Of a stretch of DNA of 64,000 nt, positions 21,583-33,037 are shown piece by piece; the stretch's first letter is position 1; every line of letters begins with the position of its first letter. Source of the DNA: Hygrophila difformis (taxonomy: Eukaryota > Streptophyta > Magnoliopsida > Lamiales > Acanthaceae). The DNA is taken from assembly GCA_030278955.1 (NCBI GenBank), contig JAOANR010000014.1:38081453-38145452 (forward strand), given 5' to 3'. The position numbers and the translations under genes were made by a program. A model generated the notes under the pieces. It saw nothing but the letters and a program-made list of their open reading frames with translations, made no database searches and was not told the DNA's origin.

Positions 21583-21745
21583 ACTCCACTCGTCGGCCAC
21601 GCAGCGTAGCGCGCGGAGAACGAATCCTAGTATATATATATATATATATATATACTAGAATTCTTACTTGCAGCGTAGCGCGCGGAGAACGAATCCTAGT
21701 ATATATATATATACATACTAGAATTCTTACTTGTAGAGCGCGCTG
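21583..21745. mobile_element. Cluster of Helitron-like 3' termini in both orientations
   Basis: On the plus strand, CCACGC-AGCGTAGC-GCGCGG (21597-21616) can fold, with one A-C mismatch. About 10 nt later it is followed by CTAG and T (21627-21631), the arrangement of a Helitron 3' end (hairpin then CTRR before a host T). A second copy ends about 21697. On the minus strand, AAGTAAGAATTCTAGT occurs twice, each behind a GC-rich hairpin. TA runs separate them. No 5' TC terminus or Rep/helicase is identified, so these would be non-autonomous or decayed. Confidence 0.5.
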
Positions 21746-21867
21746 CGCCCGTGAGAAAAAATTATTATCAAATTATATTTTAGTTGGATCAGCAAATTAA
21801 AATAGCATAATGTATAAAATGTAGGATAAAGACCAAAAGTGGCATATAAGAATGGTAATGGGACTGT

Positions 21868-21990
21868 AAGGTACAGCTACATCAAGAACTTTAGCAAAAA
21901 AGAAAATTGATGAATTGAGTCCAGAATGAGGTACAACAACTACATCAAGAACTTTAGCAAAAAAGAAAATTGATGAATGGAGTCCAGAGT
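21868..21990. repeat. Two-copy ~60-bp tandem duplication
   Basis: The unit containing CATCAAGAACTTTAGCAAAA and ATTGATGAAT is present twice in direct order (about 21868-21928 and 21929-21990). Confidence 0.85.
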
Positions 21991-22292
21991 GTTCAGCATG
22001 AGAGCATTCCTTCCACCTCAGATAGAAATCGTATCGATGGCGCGCGGCGTAAGAAAAAATATTTTGTGATATATATTTTGCATTGTATTGCTTATAGTAA
22101 TGGAAAATTAATGCATATATTTGTAAGGTTATTATGTGATGTGAAAGGCTAGCATTGTAAATAATGAATTCAATGAATACAACATATATAGGCCAAATAA
22201 TTGTGTAGGCTGCCAATGAATAAATTCAATGAAGATATTATTGTTTTCATGCTACTCTCAAATGGTTTAAATGTTTAACAGTAGACTGCTAC

Positions 22293-22815
22293 TTGCCGTG
22301 AATAGAGGAGATGCAAGTGAACCTGTTTCCCGTCCAGTTGTGGATATACTGCAAGCAACAGGCAACGACGATTCAAGGAAGTTTTTTTTTTTTCCCAACT
22401 GGAATGGCATAAGTTGAGAATAACAATGCTCATAAAAAGATGTCAAGCACCAACCTCATGCCAAATTACACCCAAAATTGCAGCATAGTGACCATGAGTA
22501 GCAGTTTCGGGAGATGCCAAGACAAGTCTGGAATTGAAAATCTGCCAAAACAGGTAATAATTAAGAAAAGAGTACCATCATGCGAGATTTATAAGATGAA
22601 GATACTGTAGTATTTTTTTACCATACATTCAAACTTTTGTTGTCCATTGCTCCCCTGTCAATCAGAAATATAAATAAAAATAAAAATATTTTAATAATCC
22701 GAAAAGGGAATTAATAGGCAGAAAATAAGTGACCCTTAATGAAATGAACTAACATGTTAAAGTCTGGAACAACTACAATGTTAAAGAGATCAAGGTCATA
22801 TTCAAGCTCGAAAAC
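22293..22815 (-). pseudogene. PepN-type M1 aminopeptidase gene fragment (four exons)
   Basis: Four minus-strand exons are bounded by GT/AG sites. They are 22815-22754 (VFELEYDLDLFNIVVVPDFN), 22654-22627 (GAMDNKSLN), 22541-22455 ([17 protein letters not shown] to GVIWHE) and 22348-22293 (YIHNWTGNR). They cover the catalytic core of M1 aminopeptidases: the GAMEN-type exopeptidase motif (here GAMDN) and the zinc motif HExxH, split across an intron as HE/YIH. The family removes N-terminal residues from peptides. After NWTGNR the protein diverges and no more exons are seen, so it is a fragment. It is opposite in strand to the two other gene fragments nearby. Confidence 0.8.
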
Positions 22816-22942
22816 CTGTTTCAAAATGCCAAAAGCAAGATAGACACAATTAAGAACAGAAATGAACTCAATGCATATGGCCTGCCAGCAGGCCCGGCAT
22901 TGGGCATGAGCGAGTGGACTGCTTGCTGAGGCCCCATCTAAT

Positions 22943-22946
<4 letters not shown>

Positions 22947-22984
<38 letters not shown>
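22947..22984. repeat. (AT)n microsatellite
   Basis: This is a pure TA dinucleotide run just inside the hAT left end. Confidence 0.95.
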
Positions 22985-22989
<5 letters not shown>

Positions 22990-24140
22990 TAGTTCTTTTA
23001 TGGAAATATTTACAACTCATTAAGTCTCTGCAGCTCAGCAAAAAAAAAAAAAGAGTCTCTGCACAGTTCCCTAGCTTCCTTTTTCCTACATTTAAGGACA
23101 ATTATTATTACTTCCCTTTCTTCATCTTCTTCGTTCTTCCCCTCTTTCTGCAGTATCCATTTTGTTTTCCCCAAGAATTCTCTTTTATCTTTTCATCTTC
23201 TTCCCCTCCTTCTTTTCCAAAAAAACTCTCCTTCTTTTCCATCATTTTGTAAGTGGACATGGACATGGCTTCTGATTTCTATTTATCTTCTTTAAATTTT
23301 TATTTCTACCTACTGAGCTACACTACATCACAACACATAATTCTACACAACAACAATCCTCTCAATCTCAATAGCTCACAATCACTCACTGGCCGGCCCC
23401 ATAAACCTCAGAAGCCACTGCCCACTGCCTTTACTCCCTACAGTAGCTATTCTGCAAGAAATTGTTTTGTTTCCTTCATTAATAAGCCAACACCAAGTCA
23501 CCGTTGGAGAGACAGAAAGAGAAAGTAATTGCTTAATCTGTTAATCATTTGGGGGCTTGTCTGCTTGTGCATTCCGGTATGTTGAATTATATTCATCTAT
23601 ACACAAATTATTGTTTCTTTATTGGATCTTGAATTATATTCAGTGGGTTTGTTTTGGGGATGGATTTTTTTATATTTTATATTTAGAAAAAAATGGGATT
23701 TGGTAAATCGGAATTAATGTGTTCTGCTTGTTTTTTCCATTCATAGCAAGTGTGCAATGAAAAAGGAAAAAAACATACCAAAGTTGAAGGTATAGGAGCA
23801 TCTATGTTGATTTGTTGAATGTTGAATATTTGAATTATTTGTCAGTCTATACATTTTCCTAATTTCCATCAGTCCATCACTCAATTTTTTATTTCTATAA
23901 AATTTATTAACTCCATTGTTCATGTACAGGATCCATTTTTGTGAAATGTGAAGTATTTTCCTGGAGTCCTGGTATCATCTTTTGTAGCCGGCAGATCTGA
24001 TTTCAAGGGGCCTTATTCTTGCCTTGTTTCCCACCTTCACCAAACCTGCGGGCCTTCTTTGCTTTTATTTGATTCCTGAATCAGGTTGTACTGCTCAAAC
24101 TTTTCTTTTTTTTTTAATTATCATATTTATTTTGTTAATT
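22985..24140 (+). other. 5' non-coding part of the hAT element
   Basis: This is pyrimidine-rich leader-like sequence (about 23100-23250) and A/T-rich DNA, with short unsupported ORFs. It would hold the transposase promoter and possibly a leader intron. No specific site can be assigned. Confidence 0.55.
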
Positions 24141-26678
24141 ATGCTTCATAAAAGGAAATATGATTCTGGATGTGAAAAGCGTAAAAAGAAAAAAAAAACT
24201 GAGGAGCTAATACAATCTCAGAAAGGAGCTCTTGATAGATTTCTTAAAAAAACATCACAAGTATCTGAAGATGAAAATATTAATGTTTCTGATGTTCATA
24301 ATGATGATGGTAATAATCCTATAGATAATAGTGAGCATTTAACTGATATTCAAAATGGTGTTATGTCTATAAATGAGAAAATTGCATTTGATGCTGCTAT
24401 TCCTTCTAATGCTGATGAGTATGTTGATGTCTCTATACCTGTTAATGTTGAAAATGTTGATGGTGCTAGTCCATCTAATGTTGAAAATGCTGATGAATTT
24501 AATGTTTTTGATGATGTTGCATATAAAAAATTTGACATATTTGATCCAAAAAATTGGGATACTTTAGATTCTCATATGATTAATATGTTAGTGGTAAAAG
24601 GTCCTAAAAGAGACTTGTCTATTATAAAAGGGGTTAAAAATAATAGTTGAAGACAATTTTCTGTCTCATTCTATACTAGAATACTACCAAATGGAGAAAA
24701 ATGTGATAGGGATTGGCTTGTATATTCAAAAGATCTTGATAGAGTTTTTTGTTTTTGTTGTAAAATATTTAGGAAAGGGTATGACAGAAGTCAACTAGTA
24801 AATGAGGGTTTTAGTGATTGGTCACATTTATGTGTTAGAATTAGAGAGCATGAAACTAGCATGAACCACATTCAAAATATGGCCACTTGGTACCATATGC
24901 GCTTAAGACTTCAAAAAAATATAACTATTGACAAAGTGGCTCAAAAACAGTTTCAAAAAGAGAAAGAGCATTGGAAAAATATTTTGTTGAGAGTTATTTC
25001 AATTGTTAAGTTTCTTGGAAAACATAATCTAGCATTTCGTGGTAGCAATGAAAAGTTATATCAAAATAGCAATGGAAATTTTTGGGGTTTAATTGAAATG
25101 TTAGCTGAATTTGATCCTATTATGCAAGAGCATGTTCGTCGTATTACTAATGATGGTATTCATGTTCACTATCTTGGTCATGCTATTCAAAATGAGTTGA
25201 TTCTTTTACTTGGTTGTGCAATTAAATCTGAAATTATTAAAAAAATAAAAGAAGCTACGTATTTTTCTGTTATACTTGATTGTACTCCTGATGTAAGCCA
25301 CCAAGAGCAAATGTCTTTAATTTTAAGATATGTGAATATTTCATCTGATTCTGTTATTATAGAAGAATCATTTTTAGAATTTTTGAATGTGAATGATACA
25401 ATAGGGCAAGGACTCTTTGATGAAATGTTGCATGAATTAAATATTCTTGAACTTGATATAGATGATGTACGTGGATAAAGTTATGATAATGGGTCAAATA
25501 TGAAAGGAAAAAATAGTGGAGTGCAAAGGAAACATTTAGATTTAAATCCTAGAGCATTTTACACCCCTTGTGGTGCTCATAGTTTGAATTTAATGCTGTG
25601 ATATGGCTAATATTTTTGGAAAGGCTAGGGACTTTTTTGGTGTAATTCAACGTATCTATACAATATTTGCAAATTCAACAAAAAGGTGGCAAATTTTAAA
25701 GAATCATGTAAAAGAATTAACTCCTAAGTCACTATCTTCTACTCGTTGGGAAAGTCGTGTTGATAGTGTAAAGGCTATAAGATTCCAGTTATTGGATATA
25801 AGAGAAGCTTTGCTTGAAGTTGGTGAAAGTGATAATGATTCAAAAATAAGAAGTGAAGCAAAATCTTTAGCTAGCAATGAGCTTGGTGATTTTGAGTTTA
25901 TAGTGTCCATTGTAATTTGGTATGATTTGTTATATGCTGTCAATTTAGTTAGTAAAAAGTTACAATCAAAAGATATGCTTGTTAATGTTGCTATTGAAAA
26001 TGTGAAGAATTTGATTTCATTTTTTAAGGAATATAGAGAAAATGGTTTTTCTAAAGCTCTTGAAGTTGCTAAAGAACTTGCAGTCGATATGGATTTTGAT
26101 CCAATATTTCGTCCAAGAAGTCAAATTAAAAGGAAAAAGCAATTTGATGAGAATTTAGAAGATGAGAATCTACATTGTGCTCAGGAATATTTTAGAATTC
26201 ATTATTTTAATTGCATCATTGATCAAGCAATTGTCTCACTTGAGAGGAGGTTCGAGCAATATGAACAATATGAGAATGTGTTTTGTTTTTTATTTTCTTC
26301 TGATAAATTGCATTCATTAGATGACTCAAATTTAAAGTCTTGTTGTATTCATATAGAAGATGCATTAAAGAGTGATAATAAATATGATATTCATGGCTAT
26401 GATCTATGGATCGAGTTGAAATTACTCAAAGAGTTTTTGCCAAAAGAAAAATTGGGGGCTCTCGATATTTTGAAGTTTCTAAAACATGTTGATTGTTTTC
26501 CTAATGCAATTATTGCATATAGAATATTGTTAACCATTCCTGTGACGGTTGCAGCAGCTGAAAGAAGTTTTTCAAAGTTGAAGTTGCTCAAATCTTACAT
26601 GCGCAGTTCAATGTCACAAGAAAGATTGAATGGACTAGCTTTGGTGGCAATCGAGAATGACATTTTGGATAAAGTCTC
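24141..26678 (+). pseudogene. hAT transposase (TTF-type finger, DUF4371-like, hAT dimerisation)
   Basis: Starting at MLHKRKYDSG, the frame encodes a basic and acidic N-terminus. A TTF-type zinc-finger region follows (WLVYSKDLDRVFCFCCKIF), then a DUF4371-like domain (EATYFSVILDCTPDVSHQEQ), then the RNase H-like core (LTPKSLSSTRWESR), and the hAT C-terminal dimerisation domain (TVAAAERSFSKLKLLKSYMR). TGA at 24648, TAA at 25476 and a frameshift near 25600 break it. The last 23 codons lie beyond the copia insertion at 39281-39349. Intact relatives cut and paste the element. This copy is inactive, and the insertion hit its penultimate coding segment. Confidence 0.93.
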
Positions 26679-27531
26679 TGTTGGGAACTAGTTTTGAGCA
26701 AATGTGTTCACAACCGATGTCCGAACTACTTTGTTGGACCAACCACATCAGCAGTCGACAAACTACTTAAAGGAAGAGATGTTGGTGAATCTGCTTATGG
26801 ATTTTCTCCAACGGTCAGCTGATCTCATGCCCGGATCTTGCACACGAAGAATGGAAACAAAGATCTCATAATCTGGGCAACTCCATTCTAAGGATCCGTG
26901 CTATTATGGTAAGAATATCTTACCTTAGAATGGAGAGGCGGTGGCACTCTTCAAATAGGATGGGCCAAGGGATGATTAAGCACGACGAATCATTTTACTT
27001 ACACCCTTGAGCAATCGAAAGCAATTGTGAAGAGAAAATCTTATTCCTTCTGTGTTCGTGAGTTTATCATTTCGAAGGAAGAAATCCGATCAACACTTCC
27101 TCGGGTGGATTGATCGAAAGTGTTACTGTGAGCTTGATTGAAGTCGACGGATTCAATCAAGGCTTTCGAGGAGTCGTCAAACTCAAGAGCTTAATTGAAA
27201 GATTCAAGAAGGAGAGTCGCCAACAGGTTTCGACCATGGGCAAACTTGAAGGAGGAGCCTTCAAGGGATTGAAGCAAGGTCGGGGAGATCTTCACCAAGA
27301 CAGGGGGAGTGTCTTGGTTTGACAATTCAAACAATTAGTGAATCTCCTGGATTGGTATCCCCCAGATGTAGGCTTGTGCCGAACTGGGTCAACAAACCTT
27401 GAGTTCTTTATTCTTACAGTTTATTTACTTTCCGCTGCTTAATTTCTTAAACTGTTTAACGTGTTCACGAAAGGTGTTTGAACTAGTTTTCAGGACTACT
27501 TAATTGGTTATCCACGCAAACGGACCTAACA
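26679..27531 (+). repeat. 5' LTR of the Sirevirus
   Basis: The LTR is 853 bp, TGTTGGGAACTAG to ACCTAACA. It is shorter than the 3' LTR by 65 bp because of one deletion near 27323-27330, and otherwise very similar. Confidence 0.95.
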
Positions 27532-27533
27532 AT

Positions 27534-27546
27534 TGGTATCAGAGCC
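27534..27546 (+). other. Primer-binding site of the Sirevirus
   Basis: TGGTATCAGAGCC lies two bases from the LTR and is complementary to initiator tRNA-Met. Confidence 0.95.
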
Positions 27547-27581
27547 ACACGCTTTGGAAAGCGAGATTCTGACAAAGAAGC

Positions 27582-29258
27582 ATGGGAAACCAAGGCGGAT
27601 CAGTAACCAGACCTCCATTGCTCGATGGATCCCACTATGCATATTGGAAAGATCAAATGGAGGCTTTTCTCATCGCTCTAGATGAAGGGGCTTGGGATGC
27701 AGTAGAAAACCAATACCATCCTCCAGTAGAAGAAGAAGACGGTGTAAAAACCATCAAACCAAGGAGTGAATGGACTGCTGCCGAGAAGCTTGCCGCTTCA
27801 AAGTACTCCAAAGCTCTGAATGCCATTCACAATGCTCTCTCAAAGGATCAATACAGACACAGCACTGAATGTAAGGTCGCATACGATGTCTGGACTACTT
27901 TAGCCAATACCTACGAGGGTATGGCTCCGGTAAAGAAATCTAGGATCATTACTCTCGATGCTCAATTTCATAAGATTTCTATGGATGATAATGAGTCAGT
28001 CGGCCAATATATTGGTCGTATTCGTGATCTAACCAACCAAGCCCTTCAGCTTGGCAAAGTGTATTCTCAGCAGGATATTGTAGGAAAAGTCATTGGGACG
28101 CTTCCGGAAAGATTCAATGCAAAAGTGGCCGCACTTGAACTATACAAAGATTTTGATAAATTGCAGGTCGATGAACTAATGGGAATCCTACAATCGTGGG
28201 AAATGGATCACTGTCCCAGGACCAAAAGTAAGCCAGTGGCATTCAAATCCATGACCAAGGATGTGGATGACTCCTCCATGGAAGATCATGATGACTATAG
28301 TTACGAAGAAGAATTGGCCATGCTGTCCAAAAGACTAAACCAGATCATCAAGAACCGAAGATCTAGATTCAACTCATCTATGAAGAAGGATGCCGGGACA
28401 TCAAACTCAAAGTCCACTCAGAAAGGCTCGAAGTCACTCGACATAAATAAATCCAAATCTTCAAGGATTGAAGATGACAAGGAGATCATCTGTTTTGAAT
28501 GTGGGGGAAGAGGCCATATGAAAAAGGACTGTGCCAATCTCAGACCAAAGGAGTCAAGCAAATCCTATCAAGTAACGTTCAGTGACTCTGAAGATGAGAA
28601 GGAGTCCAATGAACATGGTGTAAACTATGGAGTAGCCTTCATCGGCACATGGGATTCCGACAGTGATGATGAGGCAGGTATTGGTACCAACTCAGTCAAT
28701 ATGGTTTCCTCTAACATGGTTCGCTCTTTTGCTAGGGATCAAGATGAAAGCATCAGTAAACTTAATGATCTCTATGAAGAAACGTTCGAGAAACTGGAAA
28801 TGTCCATTGCTGAATCAGTAGAATTACATGTTGAGAATGGAAGCCTAAGGGAACAACTCCAGAGTCTCACAAGCAGAAATCAGGAACTTGAAAAGGTGTC
28901 CACAGAACTGTCTGGACTGGTGAACGAACTACGTGAGAAAAATGCAGAGCTCCAGAAAGAAAACAAGGAACTGGAGGTTGAAAAAGTTGACTATAAACTA
29001 TGGTACTATAGTATGCTTGGAAAGAAAGATGCTCTTCACACCGAACTCACCGAAGTTCAAGACAAACTTGCCAAGGCAGAAAGCACTCTGGCGGCACTAA
29101 ACAAAGGAAAAGCTAAGTTAGATGATGTAATTGCTATGGGAAGGCCGAGCAGCAACAAACAAGACTTGGGATATCAAGCCTCAACCTCAAGAGGAGAAAA
29201 GAAAAGCAAGTTTGTGTCCGGGGGGATGCTAAGTGAACACCGAACTATTAAGAAATAA
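27582..29258 (+). CDS. Sirevirus gag
   Basis: This is an intact 558-residue ORF starting MGNQGGSVTRPPLLDG. The copia gag domain spans about 10-215 (YWKDQMEAFLIALDEGAWD, YDVWTTLANTYEG, IGTLPERFNAKV). A CCHC zinc knuckle CFECGGRGHMKKDC lies at about 306-319. An acidic stretch and then a long coiled coil follow (about 385-510, LYEETFEKLEMSIAESVELH onward). Gag forms particles and binds RNA; the coiled coil is typical of Sireviruses. It ends at TAA (29256-29258), beyond which the same frame stays open into pol and includes a second CCHC knuckle, so the TAA may be a mutation or a readthrough stop. Confidence 0.93.
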   Translation: MGNQGGSVTRPPLLDGSHYAYWKDQMEAFLIALDEGAWDAVENQYHPPVEEEDGVKTIKPRSEWTAAEKLAASKYSKALNAIHNALSKDQYRHSTECKVAYDVWTTLANTYEGMAPVKKSRIITLDAQFHKISMDDNESVGQYIGRIRDLTNQALQLGKVYSQQDIVGKVIGTLPERFNAKVAALELYKDFDKLQVDELMGILQSWEMDHCPRTKSKPVAFKSMTKDVDDSSMEDHDDYSYEEELAMLSKRLNQIIKNRRSRFNSSMKKDAGTSNSKSTQKGSKSLDINKSKSSRIEDDKEIICFECGGRGHMKKDCANLRPKESSKSYQVTFSDSEDEKESNEHGVNYGVAFIGTWDSDSDDEAGIGTNSVNMVSSNMVRSFARDQDESISKLNDLYEETFEKLEMSIAESVELHVENGSLREQLQSLTSRNQELEKVSTELSGLVNELREKNAELQKENKELEVEKVDYKLWYYSMLGKKDALHTELTEVQDKLAKAESTLAALNKGKAKLDDVIAMGRPSSNKQDLGYQASTSRGEKKSKFVSGGMLSEHRTIKK

Positions 29259-32200
29259 TTCTATCATGAAGGAAGGAACAAATGGACAAGAAGACCACCT
29301 CCTCAAATCCCACTCAGATGCGACTACTGCAAGCTTGAAGGCCACAAAACCAAGAACTGTGGAATCTTAGTAAGAGATCTACAAACAGGAAAACCTATCA
29401 CCTGGCCAAATGACAAAATCAAGATGAAGCTGATCTCCATCAAGTGCGAATGGATTCCTAAAATTCAGAACAGATGTCAGGTTGCCTTTCTTTCACAAAA
29501 GAAGAATGTTGCGGACAAAGTATGGTACTTCGACAGTGGCTGTTCCAAACACATGACAGGTGAAAGGAGTCTGCTCAAACACTACAAAGAAATTGATGGA
29601 GGATTCGTTGTATTTGGAGATGGGAAAAAGGGTGCCCTAGTTGGACAAGGCACCATTGAGAACAATGGCTCGAGGGAATTGTCTCCAGTTTTCCTAGTTG
29701 ATGGACTCCAAGCTAACTTGATTGGCATCAGTCAACTGTGTGATGAGGACCTCGTGGTGCAGTTCACCAAGAAAGATTGTCAAGTGCTCAACCAAGATCA
29801 AGAATGCATCATGAGAGGTTTGTGCTCTAAAAATAATTGCTATCATCTTGTTCAAACTTGCAATTTTGGTGCAGCTGCAGGAAAAGATCACATCACACTA
29901 TGGCATGAAAAACTCGGACATCTCAATTTCAAAGATCTTATCAAACTCAGCAGAACCGGGGCAGTCAAAGGTCTTTCTCAATTCAAAAAATCAAATGCAG
30001 TATTTTGCAACGAATGTGCCAAAAACAAACAGCACAGGAGTTCACACAAATTGTCCGAACACCCTGGATCGACCAAGTGTCTTGACCTACTGCACATGGA
30101 TCTTATTGGTCCAATGGAAGTTGAAAGTTTGGGAGGTAAAAGATATATTTTTGTATGTATTGATGATTACTCCAGGTACAGTTGGATAGATTTTCTCATG
30201 GAAAAAGGCGACACGTTTAAAGCTTTCGAGAAGCTGTGCAATCGACTCATGACCGAAAGGGACACCAAGGTGAAACGAATTCAAAGTGATCATGGACAAG
30301 AGTTCGAAAATCAATTCTTTGAGGAATACTGTACAACACATGGAATTAAGCATGAATATTCGGCATCAAAAACACCTCAACAAAACGGAGTAGTCGAAAG
30401 AAGAAATCGAACTCTACAAGAAATGTCTAGGGTGATGCTCAATTCAAAGAAAGTGGCTGAATTCGTTTGGGCCGAAGCCTTTAACACAGCATGCTACACC
30501 ATAAACCGAGTCTACTTAAGGCCAAACTCTCTTATGACTCCATATGAGATTTGGAACGGTAAAAAGACCTCAATTACTTATTTCCATATTTTTGGTAGCA
30601 AGTGTTTTGTTCTAAATGACAGGGAACATGTTGGGAAGTTTCAAGAAAAAAGTAATGAAGGAATATTTATGGGATACTCTACCACAAGTCGTGCGTACAG
30701 AGTATATCTTCCTAAAACAAGGAAAGTACTGGAGTCCACAAATGTGACCATAGAAGATGTGGCCAGCAAGGAGGATGTTCCACCTTATGATGATGAAACT
30801 CCCAGCGGTCAGGATGATCAAAACAGTGCAGCTCAAACCACTTCTGATGACATGTCTACCAAAAGAGTCCAACCGCCGACCATGGACGCCTTGTCACGAG
30901 AAGCAGAACCTCAAAAGGATTTAAATGGATGCATTCACAAGCACCATGACCCTGAAGACATTATTGGTGATGTAAATGAAAGGAGAAAGACTCGAGGGAA
31001 AAAGATCGACTTTAAAGAACTAGCTGGCTTGCACTGCTATACTTCAAAGATCGAACCCTTCAGAGTTGAAGAAGCTCGTCAAGATGAACACTGGATAAAT
31101 GCCATGCAGGATGAACTACTCCAGTTCGAAAGAAATGAAGTCTGGACCCTGGTTGAAAGACCTCAAGACAAGAACATAATCGGAACCAAGTGGATCTTCC
31201 GCAACAAAAGTGATGAAAAAGGGAATATTACAAGGAACAAAGCTCGGTTAGTTGCTCAGGGCTACACCCAGGTCGAAGGCGTGGACTTTAGTGAAACATT
31301 TGCGCCTGTAGCAAGACTTGAAGCAGTCCGACTCCTACTGTCCATCGCATGCTCGCTAGGATTCAAGCTTTATCAAATGGATGTCAAAAGTGCCTTCCTA
31401 AATGGATGGCTGAATGAGGAAGTGTACGTAGAACAGCCTAGAGGGTTTGAAGACCCCCATCATCCTCAACATGTCTACAAGCTCAACAAGGCACTCTATG
31501 GATTGAAACAAGCTCCTAGGGCTTGGTACGAAAGGCTTTCCAAGTACCTGCTTGAACATGGATTCGAAAGAGGAAGCTTGGACAAGACTCTCTTTATCAA
31601 AAGAGAAAACAAAGGAATCCTCATTGCTCAAGTCTACGTCGATGACATTGTCTTTGGATCAACACACCATGTGCTCAAAGACCAATTCATCGAAATAATA
31701 GGTAAGGAGTTCGAAATGAGCATGGTAGGGGAACTAACTTATTTCCTTGGCTTGCAGGTTGCTCAGAAGAAAGATGGGATATTTCTAAGCCAAACCAAGT
31801 ATGCCCGAAACATTGTTAAGAAGTTTGGCATGGAGTCCAGCAAACCCGTCCGAACGCCTATAGGGACGAATGATAAACTGAGCAAAGATCCCAGTGGTCA
31901 AAGTGTTGATCAGAAACTCTATCGAAGCATCATTGGAAGCCTTCTATACCTAGCTGCAAGTCGACCAGACATAAGCTATGCAGTAGGAGTTTGTGCTCGT
32001 TACCAAGCCGATCCTAAGGAATCACACCTGAAAGTTGCCAAACGAGTTACGAGTGATTAAATATGTTTCAGGAACTAGTGATCTTGGTATTTGGTACTCT
32101 AAAGAATCTAATCTTTCACTACTTGGTTATAGTGATGCAGATTGGGCAGGTGATGCGGACGACAGAAAAAGCACCACCGGAGGATGCTTCTATATTGGAA

Positions 32201-32586
32201 CTAACTTAGTTAGCTGGTATAGCAAGAAACAAAGTTCCATATCCCTCTCTACTGCCGAAGCCGAATACATTGCAGCTGGAAGTTGCTGTGCACAATTGCT
32301 ATGGATGAAGCAAATGATGCTAGATTATGGAATTGATCAAGAAGTCCTCACTATACTATGTGACAACATGAGTGCGATCAACATCTCCAAAAATCCTGTT
32401 CAACATGGGAGAACTAAGCACATTGAACTCAGACACCACTTCATAAGGGATCTTGTCGAAGAAGGAATAGTGTCCATACAACATGTTGGGACTACTGAGC
32501 AACATGCAGATATCTTTACTAAGGCACTGGATCGAGAGAGATTCGAAAAATTGAGAAGAGATCTAGGCCTATGCACGATCACTTAG
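29259..32586 (+). pseudogene. Sirevirus pol: protease, integrase, RT, RNase H
   Basis: The frame is continuous with gag apart from the TAA. A knuckle [14 protein letters not shown] (29316-29357) precedes the protease [13 protein letters not shown] (about 29520). Integrase has HEKLGHLN...CNEC, then [15 protein letters not shown] and [12 protein letters not shown] carries YVDDIVFGS (about 31636) with the catalytic pair intact. At 32042-32055 a 7-bp tandem repeat (ACGAGTT/ACGAGTG) shifts the frame, giving a stop at 32058. The RNase H (GYSDADWAGD to DIFTKAL) continues in another frame to TAG at 32584. The enzymes reverse-transcribe and integrate the element; this copy would lack a fused RNase H. 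Confidence 0.94.
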
Positions 32587-33037
32587 GATCCCTAAATTTG
32601 TGGAATAAGTTTTATTTTTTTTGCAATTTCCTTATTTTATTTGAGTACATATATTTTATTACCTTAAATATTTTACTCGGGACTAACTATTTTTGTTTAG
32701 AACCTATTTGCAGAATCCAAATCATTCCATGTCTAGTAGAGCACACATTTTGAATCAAATTTGAAGTTGATGTGACAGGCGCATGAGGCAGGAACGGTTA
32801 CCTGCAAACCACGTTCAAAAACGTGATGATTATGGTTATGGGAAGTTGTGATCTTCCTTCCTTCTTTAATTAAGGGAAGTTGCTATTCTCCTCAACCGAA
32901 TCTCATTGTGATCGCATTACCTTAAGTGATTTCCTTCTCTCGACCTCATATACTCTCTCCTGCCCTTCTATCTTTTCTCACAGAAACACAAATTTCTCTT
33001 CACTTGTTCTTGCCAAAAGTTTTTTCTTTCAGCTACA
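32587..33037 (+). other. Spacer between pol and the third ORF
   Basis: No ORF is supported. It is pyrimidine-rich towards 32930-33030, just before the ATG at 33038, which could serve as a splice acceptor region for a subgenomic mRNA. Confidence 0.6.

Noticed and set aside
24373..24567. Leu/Met-rich ORF in the hAT region
   Set aside because: It is an alternative frame of the A/T-rich transposase coding sequence, whose own frame matches the transposase family.
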